From REEB509 sp049314555 (GTDB taxonomy: Bacteria > Pseudomonadota > Alphaproteobacteria > Caulobacterales > Aquidulcibacteraceae): 64,000 nt of DNA. The stretch is taken from contig JBMOEW010000012.1 in NCBI GenBank assembly GCA_049314555.1, positions 1-64,000 on the forward strand, in the 5' to 3' direction. The position numbers and the translations under genes are program-made. Numbering within the stretch: the first letter of the stretch is position 1; every line of letters begins with the position of its first letter. Shown piece by piece: positions 16,170-24,548 of the stretch. Under the pieces are notes generated by a model. That model saw only the letters and a list, made by a program, of their open reading frames with translations. It ran no database searches and had not been told where the DNA came from.

Positions 16170-17285
16170 ATGACCGCCATTACGCCGATCAAAATGCCGA
16201 AGTGGGGCCTGTCGATGATCGAGGGAAAGATCGTCGCGTGGCACAAGGCTGAGGGGGCAAGTGTCAAAGAGGGCGACGACCTGGTCGATGTGGAAACCTC
16301 GAAGATCACCAATGTGGCGGAAGCGCCGGTGGCTGGCACCTTGAGGCGGATCGTGGCCAAGGCAGATGAGACGTTGCCGGTTGGGGCGCTGATGGCGGTG
16401 CTGGCGGAACCAAGCGTCAGCGACGGCGAGATCGATGCGTTCGTGGCGGACTTCCAGTCGCGGTTTGTGCCGGAAGCCGACGGGGACGGGCCTTCCGGGC
16501 CGCCAACCCGCGCGTTGATGGTTAACGGGCTGCACGTGAATGTCGCGGTTTATGGGGAAGACAAGCACGGCGTGCCGGCGGTGTTGCTGCACGGGTTTTC
16601 GGCAGACGCCAACAACTGGTTGTTTGTGGCACCAGCGCTGGCGGAAAGCCGGCCGGTGTATGCGCTGGACCTGCCGGGGCACGGGGCCACAGACAAGAAC
16701 GTGGGTGACGGCTCCTTGGCGTTTATGGCGCAGACCGTGCAGGGCGCGATCGCGGCGCTGGGTCTTTCCAAGGTGCATCTTGTGGGGCACTCGATGGGCG
16801 GGGCGATCGCTGTGCAAGTGGCGATTGATGCGCCGGCGAGCGTGGCAAGCCTGAGCCTTGTGGCTTCAGCGGCTTTGCCGGGTTGTTTTATCAACACCGC
16901 GTTCTTGAATGGGATTGCCAAGGGCCAGCGCGCCAAGGACATCAAGCCGTTTTTGGAACTGATCATGGCGGTGCCGGAAATGATCACCAAAGAAATGGTC
17001 GATGTGATGGTGAAATTTAAGCGGATCGACGGGGTGGAAGAGGCCCTGACGAAGCTTGCTGAAACCTTGAGCGACCCTGCGCAATCGGCAGGGGTGCAGG
17101 CGAACCTGCACAAAATCTCGACAGCCCTGGTGATCGCTTCGCACAATGACAAGATCGTGGGCGCGCCTGATCCGGCCCAACTGCCGGCGGGGTGGACCGT
17201 GATGTTCCTCGATCAAACCGGGCACATGGCGCACATGGAGGCGGCCGGCGAGGTGAACGCGGCGCTGATCAAGCACTTCGGCTAG
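16170..17285 (+). CDS. Lipoyl-domain alpha/beta hydrolase (AcoC-type acetyltransferase)
   Basis: A 371-residue fusion. Residues 1-78 are a biotinyl/lipoyl domain with Lys45 in the VETSKITN turn. Residues about 112-371 are an alpha/beta hydrolase with LLHGFSA, nucleophile Ser208 in VGHSMGGA and a C-terminal His in TGHMAHME. This architecture is that of the E2 component of acetoin dehydrogenase (AcoC). The E1 genes (acoA, acoB) are not adjacent, and the catalytic domain differs from ordinary E2 proteins, so it may act with a distant E1 or in another cleavage reaction. It is divergent from the Rieske oxygenase, with 169 bases between the starts. Confidence 0.85.
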   Translation: MTAITPIKMPKWGLSMIEGKIVAWHKAEGASVKEGDDLVDVETSKITNVAEAPVAGTLRRIVAKADETLPVGALMAVLAEPSVSDGEIDAFVADFQSRFVPEADGDGPSGPPTRALMVNGLHVNVAVYGEDKHGVPAVLLHGFSADANNWLFVAPALAESRPVYALDLPGHGATDKNVGDGSLAFMAQTVQGAIAALGLSKVHLVGHSMGGAIAVQVAIDAPASVASLSLVASAALPGCFINTAFLNGIAKGQRAKDIKPFLELIMAVPEMITKEMVDVMVKFKRIDGVEEALTKLAETLSDPAQSAGVQANLHKISTALVIASHNDKIVGAPDPAQLPAGWTVMFLDQTGHMAHMEAAGEVNAALIKHFG

Positions 17286-17306
17286 TCTCTGGCCGGTCCG
17301 GCCGCA

Positions 17307-17334
17307 GCCTGCGCCGCTTACAAGTGGCGCAGGC
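17307..17334. terminator. Possible bidirectional hairpin between AcoC-type and TIR genes
   Basis: GCCTGCGCC (17307-17315) pairs perfectly with GGCGCAGGC (17326-17334) across a 10-base loop in the convergent junction, overlapping the stop codon of the TIR gene. No T tract follows on either side, so termination is only a possibility. Confidence 0.35.
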
Positions 17335-18685
17335 GAACCGGCTTTGCCCAGAACATGAGGCGGCGCTCGGCTGCGTGCGCGCGGGTCACGTGCAGGAGTG
17401 TCCAGCCGAAGACAAGCTGCCAAGGCGCGAACAATAGAACTGCATATTCTATGTAAGGCTCTTCATTTGGAAGATGCGAGGCTAAGCCGAACCCGCCAAT
17501 CGCAATCATAACGGCCGTTGCCGCTGTGAGCCATGCGATGTTGCTGGGATTTCGAACTGAGGGTAACGCGAGCGCAACAAACAAAAACGATAATCCGGCC
17601 CCGATCGCTCCAGCGACGGCCCCTGCTGTTCTCGCCGAAGCCTCCGCGAGGTTGCGATCGGCGGTAATTTCCTGGGCCGACTTCCATTCATCGCATGCAG
17701 AACAAAACAAGCCAGAGCAACGCGCACATTCGCTTGCTCGCTCAATAAAGATGGCGTCCGCCGCCATCGTCGCCAAAAAGTTTGCACCTGTGACCAGGAT
17801 TACAAACAGAAGCGCCCCCCACCAGCGCATCCTTTTGCGATTGATCCAATAAGCGATCAGTGGAACGCAAAAGAGCGGTGTGAAAAAGAAATGACCTCGT
17901 GGATCATTACGAATGTCAGTCAGCAGCCACGCCGCGACATACAGACCCACACCGAACACGAGCGCAATTTGGGCAAGCACCATGTCATTGGGCATTGGAG
18001 GCAGGGTCTCGCGCAGCTTTTCCCGTCTGAGCTGGTCTGCGCGCTCCTTGGCCAATTCACTCTTTTGCTTGGCATGCAGCGTTTTGAGATGGTGCTCGAC
18101 TTCAAACTCGAGGCCTGATCCTGGCGCACTTTGGCGGACACGCTCGGCAAATCGAGAAACCGCTGCGATGCTTTCGCGATCTGGAAACGCGGCCCATGTC
18201 GCGCGCATATCCGATAAAAGGGCACTGGCATTGGTTTGCGGCGTGCCGGCTTGCGGTGGCAACGGTTCGTGTGCAGATGATGATTCAGGCTGTGCCAGCT
18301 TTCTTTGTATTGTCCTCAGGGTCAGGGCCCAGGCTTCAGGATCCCGGCCGGTGACATCGAAATAATTGATGAACCGCAAGTCCGCGGGCGGGGCATCTTT
18401 GGCAAAACTCTCCACTGCAATCGGGACGATAATGTTTCGCTCAACGCCGATGCGCGCCTCGATCAAACACCATTTTCGCGTGAAATAAGTTGGCGACCAA
18501 CACGCCAAGACCACTTTTGATTTGCGCAAAGCGCGATCAATGACCTCCGGAAAATCGGCACCGCCGTCGATCCCCTCGATATCGAAAAACACATCGTAGC
18601 CAAGCGCTTCCAGCCGTTCCTTGATCGGCTCAGCAAGCGCGCGCTGACTGCGGGCATAAGAGATGAAGATATCGACCAACCACAT
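17318..18685 (-). CDS. TIR-domain protein with multiple transmembrane segments (TIR-TM 2)
   Basis: A 455-residue protein. The N-terminal TIR domain (about 4-135) shows DIFISYAR, YDVFFDIEG, VVLACWSP and RKWCLIEARIGVE, with Glu77 aligned to the catalytic glutamate of NAD-cleaving TIRs. The middle (about 150-245) is soluble and charged. The C-terminal 210 residues hold several hydrophobic spans, with a loop bearing four clustered cysteines (CARCSGLFCSACDEW). ATG 18685 is preferred over an upstream in-frame start because it places DIFISY at residues 5-10, as in the paralogue at 4486, and follows GGGGG. A long dyad sits just upstream. A defence or stress-signalling effector is inferred. Confidence 0.86.
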   Translation of the reverse strand: MWLVDIFISYARSQRALAEPIKERLEALGYDVFFDIEGIDGGADFPEVIDRALRKSKVVLACWSPTYFTRKWCLIEARIGVERNIIVPIAVESFAKDAPPADLRFINYFDVTGRDPEAWALTLRTIQRKLAQPESSSAHEPLPPQAGTPQTNASALLSDMRATWAAFPDRESIAAVSRFAERVRQSAPGSGLEFEVEHHLKTLHAKQKSELAKERADQLRREKLRETLPPMPNDMVLAQIALVFGVGLYVAAWLLTDIRNDPRGHFFFTPLFCVPLIAYWINRKRMRWWGALLFVILVTGANFLATMAADAIFIERASECARCSGLFCSACDEWKSAQEITADRNLAEASARTAGAVAGAIGAGLSFLFVALALPSVRNPSNIAWLTAATAVMIAIGGFGLASHLPNEEPYIEYAVLLFAPWQLVFGWTLLHVTRAHAAERRLMFWAKPVRLRHL

Positions 18686-18694
18686 CGCCCCCGT

Positions 18695-18720
18695 TTGTCG
18701 TTGGTAGGGGTACCAAACAA
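18695..18720. promoter_or_regulatory. Dyad in the leader of TIR-TM 2
   Basis: TTGGTA-GGGG-TACCAA (18701-18716) is a perfect 6+6 dyad, and outer TTGT (18695-18698) also matches ACAA (18717-18720) with a two-base bulge. It lies 9 bases upstream of the TIR gene's start codon on the minus strand. It could be an operator or a leader hairpin. Confidence 0.45.
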
Positions 18721-18844
18721 CTTCGCCAAAAACCAGATAGGGGTGGCCGGTAAGAACCAATTTGCGAAGGCTTCCTTCCGCTGCTGCATCATTACGGCCC
18801 ATCTATCTTTCTAGGGCCGCGCGCGCTTAGATGCGTGCCACCCG

Positions 18845-20176
18845 ATGCGCATGCCCTCCCTTGCCCCGTTTCGCCATCCGCAGTTCCTGAAATACTGGAT
18901 GATGCGCGCCGTTTCGACGCTGGGCTTTCAGGTCCAGGCGACCACGATCGGCTGGCAGGTGTATGAAATTGCCCGAGACCGGGGCCAGAGCGTGGAAGAA
19001 AGCGCCTTCCTGCTGGGGCTTGTGGGGTTGGCGCAGTTCTTGCCGCTGTTGATCCTGTCGCCGTTTGGGGGGCAGGCCGCTGATCGCTGGGATCGGCGGA
19101 TGATCATCCTTGGCTATCAGCTGGCCAAAATCACAACGCTTGTGGGACTCGTTTTGGTTTCGCTGCAGGGCGGATCTGGGGCCATGACCGCGGTGTTCGC
19201 GGCGGCGATTATCTCCGGCGCGGTCAATGCCTTTGCGCCTGCGGCGAGCCAAGCGTTGATGCCGATGCTGGTGTCGAAGGAAGATCTGCCGCAGGCGGTG
19301 GCGTTGTCGTCGTTGGCGTTTTCCACCTCTTCCATCGTGGGGCCTGCGCTTGCGGGGCTCGCGATTGCGTTTGGCGAGGCGCACGGCGTTGGCGGCGCTG
19401 TGGCCGCCTATGGGCTGGCTGCCGGTTTTTTTGGGTGCGCGGTGGTGCTTTGCCTGTCGCTGCGCCCGCCTAAGCAAGAAAAGCCGGAAAACCCGCAGGC
19501 TTTGGCGCTGATCCTGGAGGGCCTGCGCTATGTGCGCGACAACAAGATCGTGTTGGGGGCGATCTCGTTGGATTTGGTGGCGGTTTTGCTGGCGGGGGCG
19601 ACGGCGCTTTTGCCGGTTTACGCGCGCGATATTCTGCATGTGGGGCCGGAGGGGCTTGGGGCGATGCGGTCGGCGGTGGCGTTGGGCGCGGCTGCGGTGG
19701 CGCTGTTTTTGGCGATGGCCCCGATCCGCACCCGGGTGGGGCGGTGGATGTTTGGCTCTGTAATTGTGTTTGGGGTGGCGACGGTGGTGTTTGGGGTGTC
19801 CAGCGCCTACTGGCTTTCGCTGTTGGCGCTGTTTGTGATTGGGGCCTCGGATATGGTGAGCGTGTATGTGCGCTCCTCGCTGGTGCAGTTGGCCACGCCG
19901 GACACCATGCGGGGGCGGGTCGCGAGCACCAGCTTCATCTTCATCAGTGCCTCAAACGAACTGGGTGAGTTTCAGTCCGGGGTGTTTGCGCGGCTGCTTG
20001 GGCCGGTGGGCGCTGTGGTGGTGGGGGGCGTGGGTGCCGTGTTGACGGTTGGCGCTTGGATCAAGCTGTTCCCGGCGCTGTGGAAAATGGACACGTTTGA
20101 GGACGCGATTGCCTATGCCGCCCCGCCTGCCCCTTTGCCCGCAAGCACGCCCGAGGCCAACACCGGGATAAGATAG
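18845..20176 (+). CDS. MFS transporter (EntS-like exporter family)
   Basis: A 443-residue major facilitator with about 12 hydrophobic spans. GGQAADRWDRR between helices 2 and 3 is the MFS A-motif. The overall pattern (FLKYWMMRAVSTLGFQ at the start, SALMP-like central region, SSLVQLATPDTMRGR later) resembles the MFS_3/EntS group of exporters for siderophores or drugs. The substrate is unknown and no siderophore genes are nearby. The C-terminus overlaps the convergent membrane-protein gene by 64 bases. It is divergent from TIR-TM 2. Confidence 0.88.
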   Translation: MRMPSLAPFRHPQFLKYWMMRAVSTLGFQVQATTIGWQVYEIARDRGQSVEESAFLLGLVGLAQFLPLLILSPFGGQAADRWDRRMIILGYQLAKITTLVGLVLVSLQGGSGAMTAVFAAAIISGAVNAFAPAASQALMPMLVSKEDLPQAVALSSLAFSTSSIVGPALAGLAIAFGEAHGVGGAVAAYGLAAGFFGCAVVLCLSLRPPKQEKPENPQALALILEGLRYVRDNKIVLGAISLDLVAVLLAGATALLPVYARDILHVGPEGLGAMRSAVALGAAAVALFLAMAPIRTRVGRWMFGSVIVFGVATVVFGVSSAYWLSLLALFVIGASDMVSVYVRSSLVQLATPDTMRGRVASTSFIFISASNELGEFQSGVFARLLGPVGAVVVGGVGAVLTVGAWIKLFPALWKMDTFEDAIAYAAPPAPLPASTPEANTGIR

Positions 20177-20562
20177 CCGATCAGTATCACGGTGTTCGAG
20201 AGGGCGTTGACAGGGATCCCGGTTGTGATCGAGGCGCCGGAGTCCAGCACATACCAGGCCGCGATAATGCCCGTGAGGCCGCGCCATATCCGGGTTGCTG
20301 CCGGTGTTGGGCCGCTATTGGCCAGACCGATGAGCAGGCGCACACTCAGCATCCAACCTAAGAAAACCGCTCCCAGGATAGCGGCGGTGGGGCGGGTGGC
20401 CTGCGTGAAGCCTGTGTTCCCATCGATCGGCCAGTGGATCAGGTCGTAAAACAGCAGGGCCGGCGCTTGGGTGGCTGTGGTAGCGGCCAAAAGGAACACC
20501 ACTGCGGCCGCCAGCATCGCCCACACCCAAATGTCCATCCATGTTTTCCACAGGCCTGTCAT
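20113..20562 (-). CDS. Small membrane protein of unknown function
   Basis: A 149-residue protein with four predicted helices (about 10-28, 60-80, 92-110 and 122-142), preceded by MTGLWKTWMDIW. No family is recognised with confidence. It is divergent from the XRE/MmyB-like regulator, with 105 bases between starts, and in such pairs the regulator often controls the facing gene. A GGAGAG site lies a few bases before the ATG. Its 3' end overlaps the MFS gene. Confidence 0.72.
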   Translation of the reverse strand: MTGLWKTWMDIWVWAMLAAAVVFLLAATTATQAPALLFYDLIHWPIDGNTGFTQATRPTAAILGAVFLGWMLSVRLLIGLANSGPTPAATRIWRGLTGIIAAWYVLDSGASITTGIPVNALSNTVILIGYLIPVLASGVLAGKGAGGAA

Positions 20563-20642
20563 GGTGCTCTCCTTTGTTTCAGGCGGCCACGGTGCGCGCT
20601 GGCGAGAAGGGCCGCAATTACCTCGCAGGTTATGGGCAGCGC

Positions 20643-20667
20643 GCGGCGATTGATGCTAGATCGCCGC
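20643..20667 (+). promoter_or_regulatory. Caulobacter-type -10 and inverted repeat abutting the XRE start
   Basis: GCGGCGAT (20643-20650) and ATCGCCGC (20660-20667) form a perfect 8-bp inverted repeat ending one base before the ATG. Inside it, GCTAGATC (20655-20662) matches the Caulobacter housekeeping -10 consensus GCTANAWC exactly. A start site 6-7 bases on would coincide with the ATG, so a leaderless, possibly autoregulated transcript is suggested. No good -35 was found. Confidence 0.45.
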
Positions 20668-21459
20668 ATGACGACTTTTGAACCGTCCGATCTCAGCGGA
20701 TTTCCAGCGACCTTGCGGGCCTGGCGGCAGGCGCGGGGGATGAGCCAGTTTGACCTTGCCGAGACGGTTGGGGTGTCTACCCGCCATTTGTCTTTCCTGG
20801 AAACGGGACGGGCCAAGCCCTCGCGGCAGATGACGCTTGCGTTGGCCGAAGGGGTGATGGCCCCGCTGGCGGCGCGCAACGCGCTGCTGACGCAGGCCGG
20901 GTTTGCGCCGATCTATCCGACCACGCCGCTCGACAGCGCTGCCCTTGCGCCGCTGCGGGCGATTTTATCTGAGATGATGGCCAAGCACGCGCCCTACCCC
21001 GCCATGGTGTGCGACCGAAATTGGACGGTGCATGAAGCGACCCCTTCCGCCCACGCGCTGTTGGGCGCGCTGCGGGGCGCGGGCGAGGAGATGAATGTTG
21101 TGCGGCTGTTGACCGATAGCCCCACCGCGCCGGAGTTCGTGGTGAACTATGGCGAGGCGCTGGCCGAGATGCATGCGCGGATCCGGCTGGAGGCGCTGGA
21201 GGCCGGCCACGATCCGGTCTTGGAGGACTTGCTGGCGCGGTTGGCGCAGCGGCAAAAAGGCTACCCCGCGCCCAGCGATTTGGCGCGGCGGGCGCTTGCG
21301 CCCCTTACCGTGCGCGGCCCGGCGGGCGAGCTTCGCTTTTTGACCACCATCGCCCACTTTGGGACCAGCGAAGACGTGACCGTGCGGGATTTGCGGCTGG
21401 AGCTGTTGTTCCCGATGGATGAGGCGACGAAGGCGGCGATGGGGGTTTTCAAAACTTGA
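20668..21459 (+). CDS. XRE-family regulator with MmyB-like ligand domain
   Basis: A 263-residue transcription factor. Residues about 12-65 are an XRE helix-turn-helix (LRAWRQARGMSQFDLAE, then VSTRHLSFLETGRAKPSR). Residues about 95-255 match the MmyB-like C-terminal domain (ICDRNWTV-like CDRNWTVHEAT, then the LRLELLFP strand), thought to bind a fatty-acid-type or other small ligand. ATG 20668 is the first residue before TTFEPSDL and directly follows the inverted repeat. It is divergent from a small membrane protein gene and overlaps the convergent formaldehyde dehydrogenase gene by 11 bases. Confidence 0.88.
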   Translation: MTTFEPSDLSGFPATLRAWRQARGMSQFDLAETVGVSTRHLSFLETGRAKPSRQMTLALAEGVMAPLAARNALLTQAGFAPIYPTTPLDSAALAPLRAILSEMMAKHAPYPAMVCDRNWTVHEATPSAHALLGALRGAGEEMNVVRLLTDSPTAPEFVVNYGEALAEMHARIRLEALEAGHDPVLEDLLARLAQRQKGYPAPSDLARRALAPLTVRGPAGELRFLTTIAHFGTSEDVTVRDLRLELLFPMDEATKAAMGVFKT

Positions 21460-22561
21460 CGACGCTGCGGATGCTTTCGCCCCGCTCCATCAGATCGAAG
21501 GCATCGTTGATCTGATCGAGCGGCATCACATGGGTGATCAAGTCGTCGATGTTGATCTTGCCTTCCATGTACCAGTCGACAATTTTGGGGACATCGGTGC
21601 GGCCGTGAGCACCGCCAAAGGCTGTGCCTTTCCACACGCGCCCCGTGACGAGCTGGAATGGCCGTGTGGCGATCTCTTGGCCAGCCTCTGCAACGCCGAT
21701 AACGATGCTTTCGCCCCACCCGCGATGACAACATTCCAGCGCCTGGCGCATCACTTTGGTGTTGCCGGTGGCGTCAAAGCTGAAGTCCGCACCGCCGCCG
21801 GTGATATCGACGATGGCTTGGACGATCTTGTCGTTGCCGATCGCTTTGGGGTTGAGGAAATGGGTCATACCAAAAAGCTCCGCCATCGGACGTTTTGCGG
21901 GGTTGATGTCGATGCCGATGATCTTGTCTGCCCCCACCATCCGCGCGCCTTGGATGACGTTCAGGCCGATTCCGCCCAGCCCAAACACTGCTACGTTCGC
22001 GCCGGGCCACACCTTGCCGGTGTAAATCACCGCGCCGATGCCGGTGGTGACGCCGCACCCGATGTAGCAAATCTTATCAAAGGGGGCGTCTGCGCGGACC
22101 TTGGCCAGCGCGATCTCTGGCAACACGGTGAAATTTGAAAACGTGGAACAGCCCATGTAGTGGGCCAGCGGTTGGCCATTGCGTGAGAAGCGGCTCGTGC
22201 CATCGGGCATCACGCCCTTGCCTTGGGTTGTGCGAATGGCCGTGCACAGGTTTGAGCGACGCGAGAGGCAGGTTTTGCACTGTCGGCATTCTGGAGTGTA
22301 GAGCGGGATCACGTGATCATCGACGGCCACCGATGTTACGCCTTCGCCAATCTCGCGGACGATCCCTGCGCCTTCATGGCCAAGAATTGAGGGGAAAATG
22401 CCCTCTGAGTCCTTGCCGCTGAGGGTATAGGCGTCAGTATGGCAAATTCCGGTGGCGATGATTTCCACCAGAACCTCACCCACGCGGGGGCCAGCTAAGT
22501 CCACTTCGTCGATCTCCAAGGGGCGACCGGGGGCTACTGCAATCGCGGCGCGGGTGCGCAT
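21449..22561 (-). CDS. frmA: S-(hydroxymethyl)glutathione dehydrogenase / class III alcohol dehydrogenase
   Basis: A 370-residue zinc dehydrogenase that oxidises S-hydroxymethylglutathione (from formaldehyde) to S-formylglutathione with NAD+. Catalytic zinc ligands lie in GICHTDAYTLSG and GHEGAGIV, and the structural zinc in CRQCKTCLSRRSNLC. The Rossmann motif is FGLGGIGLNV. Start 22561 was preferred because AAGGA precedes it at about 8 bases; an ATG at 22570 is possible. The partner hydrolase frmB and regulator frmR are not adjacent. With gshB and gloB in this window it indicates an active glutathione-based detoxification system. Confidence 0.94.
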   Translation of the reverse strand: MRTRAAIAVAPGRPLEIDEVDLAGPRVGEVLVEIIATGICHTDAYTLSGKDSEGIFPSILGHEGAGIVREIGEGVTSVAVDDHVIPLYTPECRQCKTCLSRRSNLCTAIRTTQGKGVMPDGTSRFSRNGQPLAHYMGCSTFSNFTVLPEIALAKVRADAPFDKICYIGCGVTTGIGAVIYTGKVWPGANVAVFGLGGIGLNVIQGARMVGADKIIGIDINPAKRPMAELFGMTHFLNPKAIGNDKIVQAIVDITGGGADFSFDATGNTKVMRQALECCHRGWGESIVIGVAEAGQEIATRPFQLVTGRVWKGTAFGGAHGRTDVPKIVDWYMEGKINIDDLITHVMPLDQINDAFDLMERGESIRSVVKF

Positions 22562-22679
22562 GGGGATCATCCTTGGTGAGCGTCTTGTGGAGCACTAGCC
22601 GAATGAGATGGCGGCGTCTGCACCTCGACTTGCGCGCGCCGGGCTACTAGCTTTGCTGCAAATCAGCAGGAGTGAAAAG

Positions 22680-23597
22680 ATGGGCGTGTTGGACGGGAAA
22701 GTCGTTCTGGTCACCGGCGGTGGCAACGGGATCGGTCGTGAATGCGCCCTGCTGGCGGCCAAACAGGGCGCGAAGGTGCTGGTCAATGACCTGGGCGGCA
22801 GCGTTGCGGGCGGTGATCCGGGCAGTGCGGGGCCGGCCGAAACCGTGGCCGCGGAAATTCGCGCGGGCGGCGGCAAAGCGATCTCAAACTCCGACAGCGT
22901 GACCGACTATGCCGCAGTAGAAGCCATGCGCGAGCAAGCCCTCAAGGAACTTGGCGGGCTGCATGCGGTGGTCAATCCCGCCGGCATTCTGCGCGATGGC
23001 ATGTTCCACAAGCTTGCCCCTGAGGACTGGAAAGCGGTGATCGATGTGCATTTGCACGGCGCGTTCAACGTCACACGGGCCACGGTGGAGCACTTCCGCG
23101 AGCAGCAGGACGGATCTTATGTGCTGTTTACGTCCACCTCTGGGCTGATCGGCAACATCGGGCAGGCCAATTACGCTGCCGCCAAGCTGGGTGTCATGGG
23201 ATTATCGCGAATCATCGCCATGGAAGGCGCGATCAAGAACGTTCGCTCCAACATCATTGCGCCTTTCGCCTGGACGCGGATGATCGCCACCATCCCTGTC
23301 AAGGACGAAGCCAGTGCAAAACGCGTGGAGCGGATCAAAAACAATATGCGCGCCGATCAAGTGGCGCAGCTGTCGGTGGCGCTGTGTGCAGATGGTGCCA
23401 AAGACACCTCTGGTCAGATTTTCGCCGTAAGGGGCAACGAAGTGTTCCTCTTTAACCAGCCCCGCCCCGTGCGCGGCATGACGCGCCTGGAAGGCTGGAC
23501 GCCGGAAACCCTGATTGAGCATGGGCTGCCGGCGATGAAGGCCAATTATGCCGGGATGGAGGCGACCGCGGGCGTCTTCACCTGGGATCCGATTTGA
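22680..23597 (+). CDS. SDR family oxidoreductase (3-hydroxyacyl-CoA dehydrogenase-like)
   Basis: A 305-residue short-chain dehydrogenase resembling the dehydrogenase part of multifunctional enzyme type 2 (HSD17B4). TGGGNGIG (12-19) binds NAD(P). The catalytic set is Ser152/Ser154, Tyr165 and Lys169 in the NYAAAKLG segment. The common NNAG motif reads VNPAG. The extended loop GGSVAGGDPGSAGPAET after strand 2 is typical of this subgroup. AGGAGTG precedes the ATG. A META-type lipoprotein gene follows after 9 bases and is likely co-transcribed. Fatty-acyl or steroid-like substrates are inferred. Confidence 0.88.
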   Translation: MGVLDGKVVLVTGGGNGIGRECALLAAKQGAKVLVNDLGGSVAGGDPGSAGPAETVAAEIRAGGGKAISNSDSVTDYAAVEAMREQALKELGGLHAVVNPAGILRDGMFHKLAPEDWKAVIDVHLHGAFNVTRATVEHFREQQDGSYVLFTSTSGLIGNIGQANYAAAKLGVMGLSRIIAMEGAIKNVRSNIIAPFAWTRMIATIPVKDEASAKRVERIKNNMRADQVAQLSVALCADGAKDTSGQIFAVRGNEVFLFNQPRPVRGMTRLEGWTPETLIEHGLPAMKANYAGMEATAGVFTWDPI

Positions 23598-23606
23598 TTG
23601 AGGAAC

Positions 23607-24044
23607 ATGCCCATGAAGCGCCTTGCCGTTCTTGCGATCGCTGGTGCCAGTTTGGCCGCCTGCGCGACGCCACCACCGCCGCCGCCGCCGCCTCCGGCGG
23701 GGCCGATCACGTTTCGCTTGGTGACGCTGGCGGGGCGTGCGCCGGCGTTTGACGGCGTTACGATCACGCTGGATGGCGCGCGGGCGAACGGCTCGACCGG
23801 GTGCAACACCTACCTTGCGCTGCGCGACAGTGCGCCGAACGCAGCGCGGCCCTTGGCGTGGTTCCAGATCACTGAGGTTGCCTGCAGCGATGTGCAGATG
23901 GCGCTGGAACGCCAGTGGCTGGAAACGCTGGACAACACCCGAGCGGTGGAGACCGCTGGCAGCGAACTTGTACTAAAGGACGCCGCCGGGACAGAACTGG
24001 CACGGATGGTGCGCGGCCCTGCCCCGGCTCCGGCCGGCTCGTAA
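23607..24044 (+). CDS. META-domain lipoprotein
   Basis: A 145-residue predicted lipoprotein with lipobox LAAC and a run of nine prolines just after it. The remainder is a short META (HslJ-like) domain containing RANGSTGCNTYLA and a TEVACSD segment, both conserved cysteines present. GAGG (23600-23603) lies three bases before ATG 23607; the ATG at 23613 is a close alternative. It follows the SDR stop by 9 bases. It is the second META-domain lipoprotein in the window, the other being at 5838-6536. Envelope stress is the usual association of this domain; the role here is unknown. Confidence 0.82.
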   Translation: MPMKRLAVLAIAGASLAACATPPPPPPPPPAGPITFRLVTLAGRAPAFDGVTITLDGARANGSTGCNTYLALRDSAPNAARPLAWFQITEVACSDVQMALERQWLETLDNTRAVETAGSELVLKDAAGTELARMVRGPAPAPAGS

Positions 24045-24047
24045 GCG

Positions 24048-24491
24048 TTACGGCGTTGGGGTGGGCGCGCTGAACGGCACCCAGCAGATGTTGTCGTTCA
24101 TGAAGTGCTGGTCTGGTTCGTAGCAGCGATCCACCGTGACCTGGACGGGGTCCACGCTTTTGACCCACAGGACCCATTGCTGGTCTGGGTCGATTTCGCT
24201 GCGGGTGACCTCTGGGTGGATGCAGAAGATCGCGTAGGCCCGCTCGCCCACGTGTGCGGCATGCCGGGACGGGGCGCTTGCCGGCACCACGCCCATGTTT
24301 TCGACGCGGGAGGCGTTTTGGCAGCGCACGCCTTCCGGGCCGTTTTCGCGGACCATCTGCGCCAGCTGAACGCTGTTTAGCGCCTCAATGCGCATGGCTG
24401 GCGGTGGCGGCGGCGCTGGCTCTTCTGGCGGGGGCTGGCTGCAGGCTGCCGCCACCACCAACATTGCCATCGCCATCATGTTTTTGACCAT
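24048..24491 (-). CDS. Hypothetical lipoprotein
   Basis: A 147-residue predicted lipoprotein. A short Met-rich signal ends VAAAC, followed by a proline-rich tether (PPPEEPAPPPPP). The folded part, about 35-147, has four cysteines and ends NICWVPFSAP; AYAIFCIHPEV and WVLWVKSVDPVQV are possible strands. No family is recognised. It converges with the META lipoprotein, three bases between their stops, and sits downstream of the LysR gene on the same strand, 57 bases away. Confidence 0.7.
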   Translation of the reverse strand: MVKNMMAMAMLVVAAACSQPPPEEPAPPPPPAMRIEALNSVQLAQMVRENGPEGVRCQNASRVENMGVVPASAPSRHAAHVGERAYAIFCIHPEVTRSEIDPDQQWVLWVKSVDPVQVTVDRCYEPDQHFMNDNICWVPFSAPTPTP

Positions 24492-24548
24492 TTGGCCCTC
24501 CCAAGGACTGTCTCTTTGGCAAAGCCATGCCGTGCGGACGGGGCAGCG

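Noticed and set aside
17318..18685. A complete defence island around the TIR genes
   Set aside because: No nuclease, ATPase, cyclase or other defence partner lies next to either TIR gene. The neighbours are metabolic or envelope genes, so an island is not supported.
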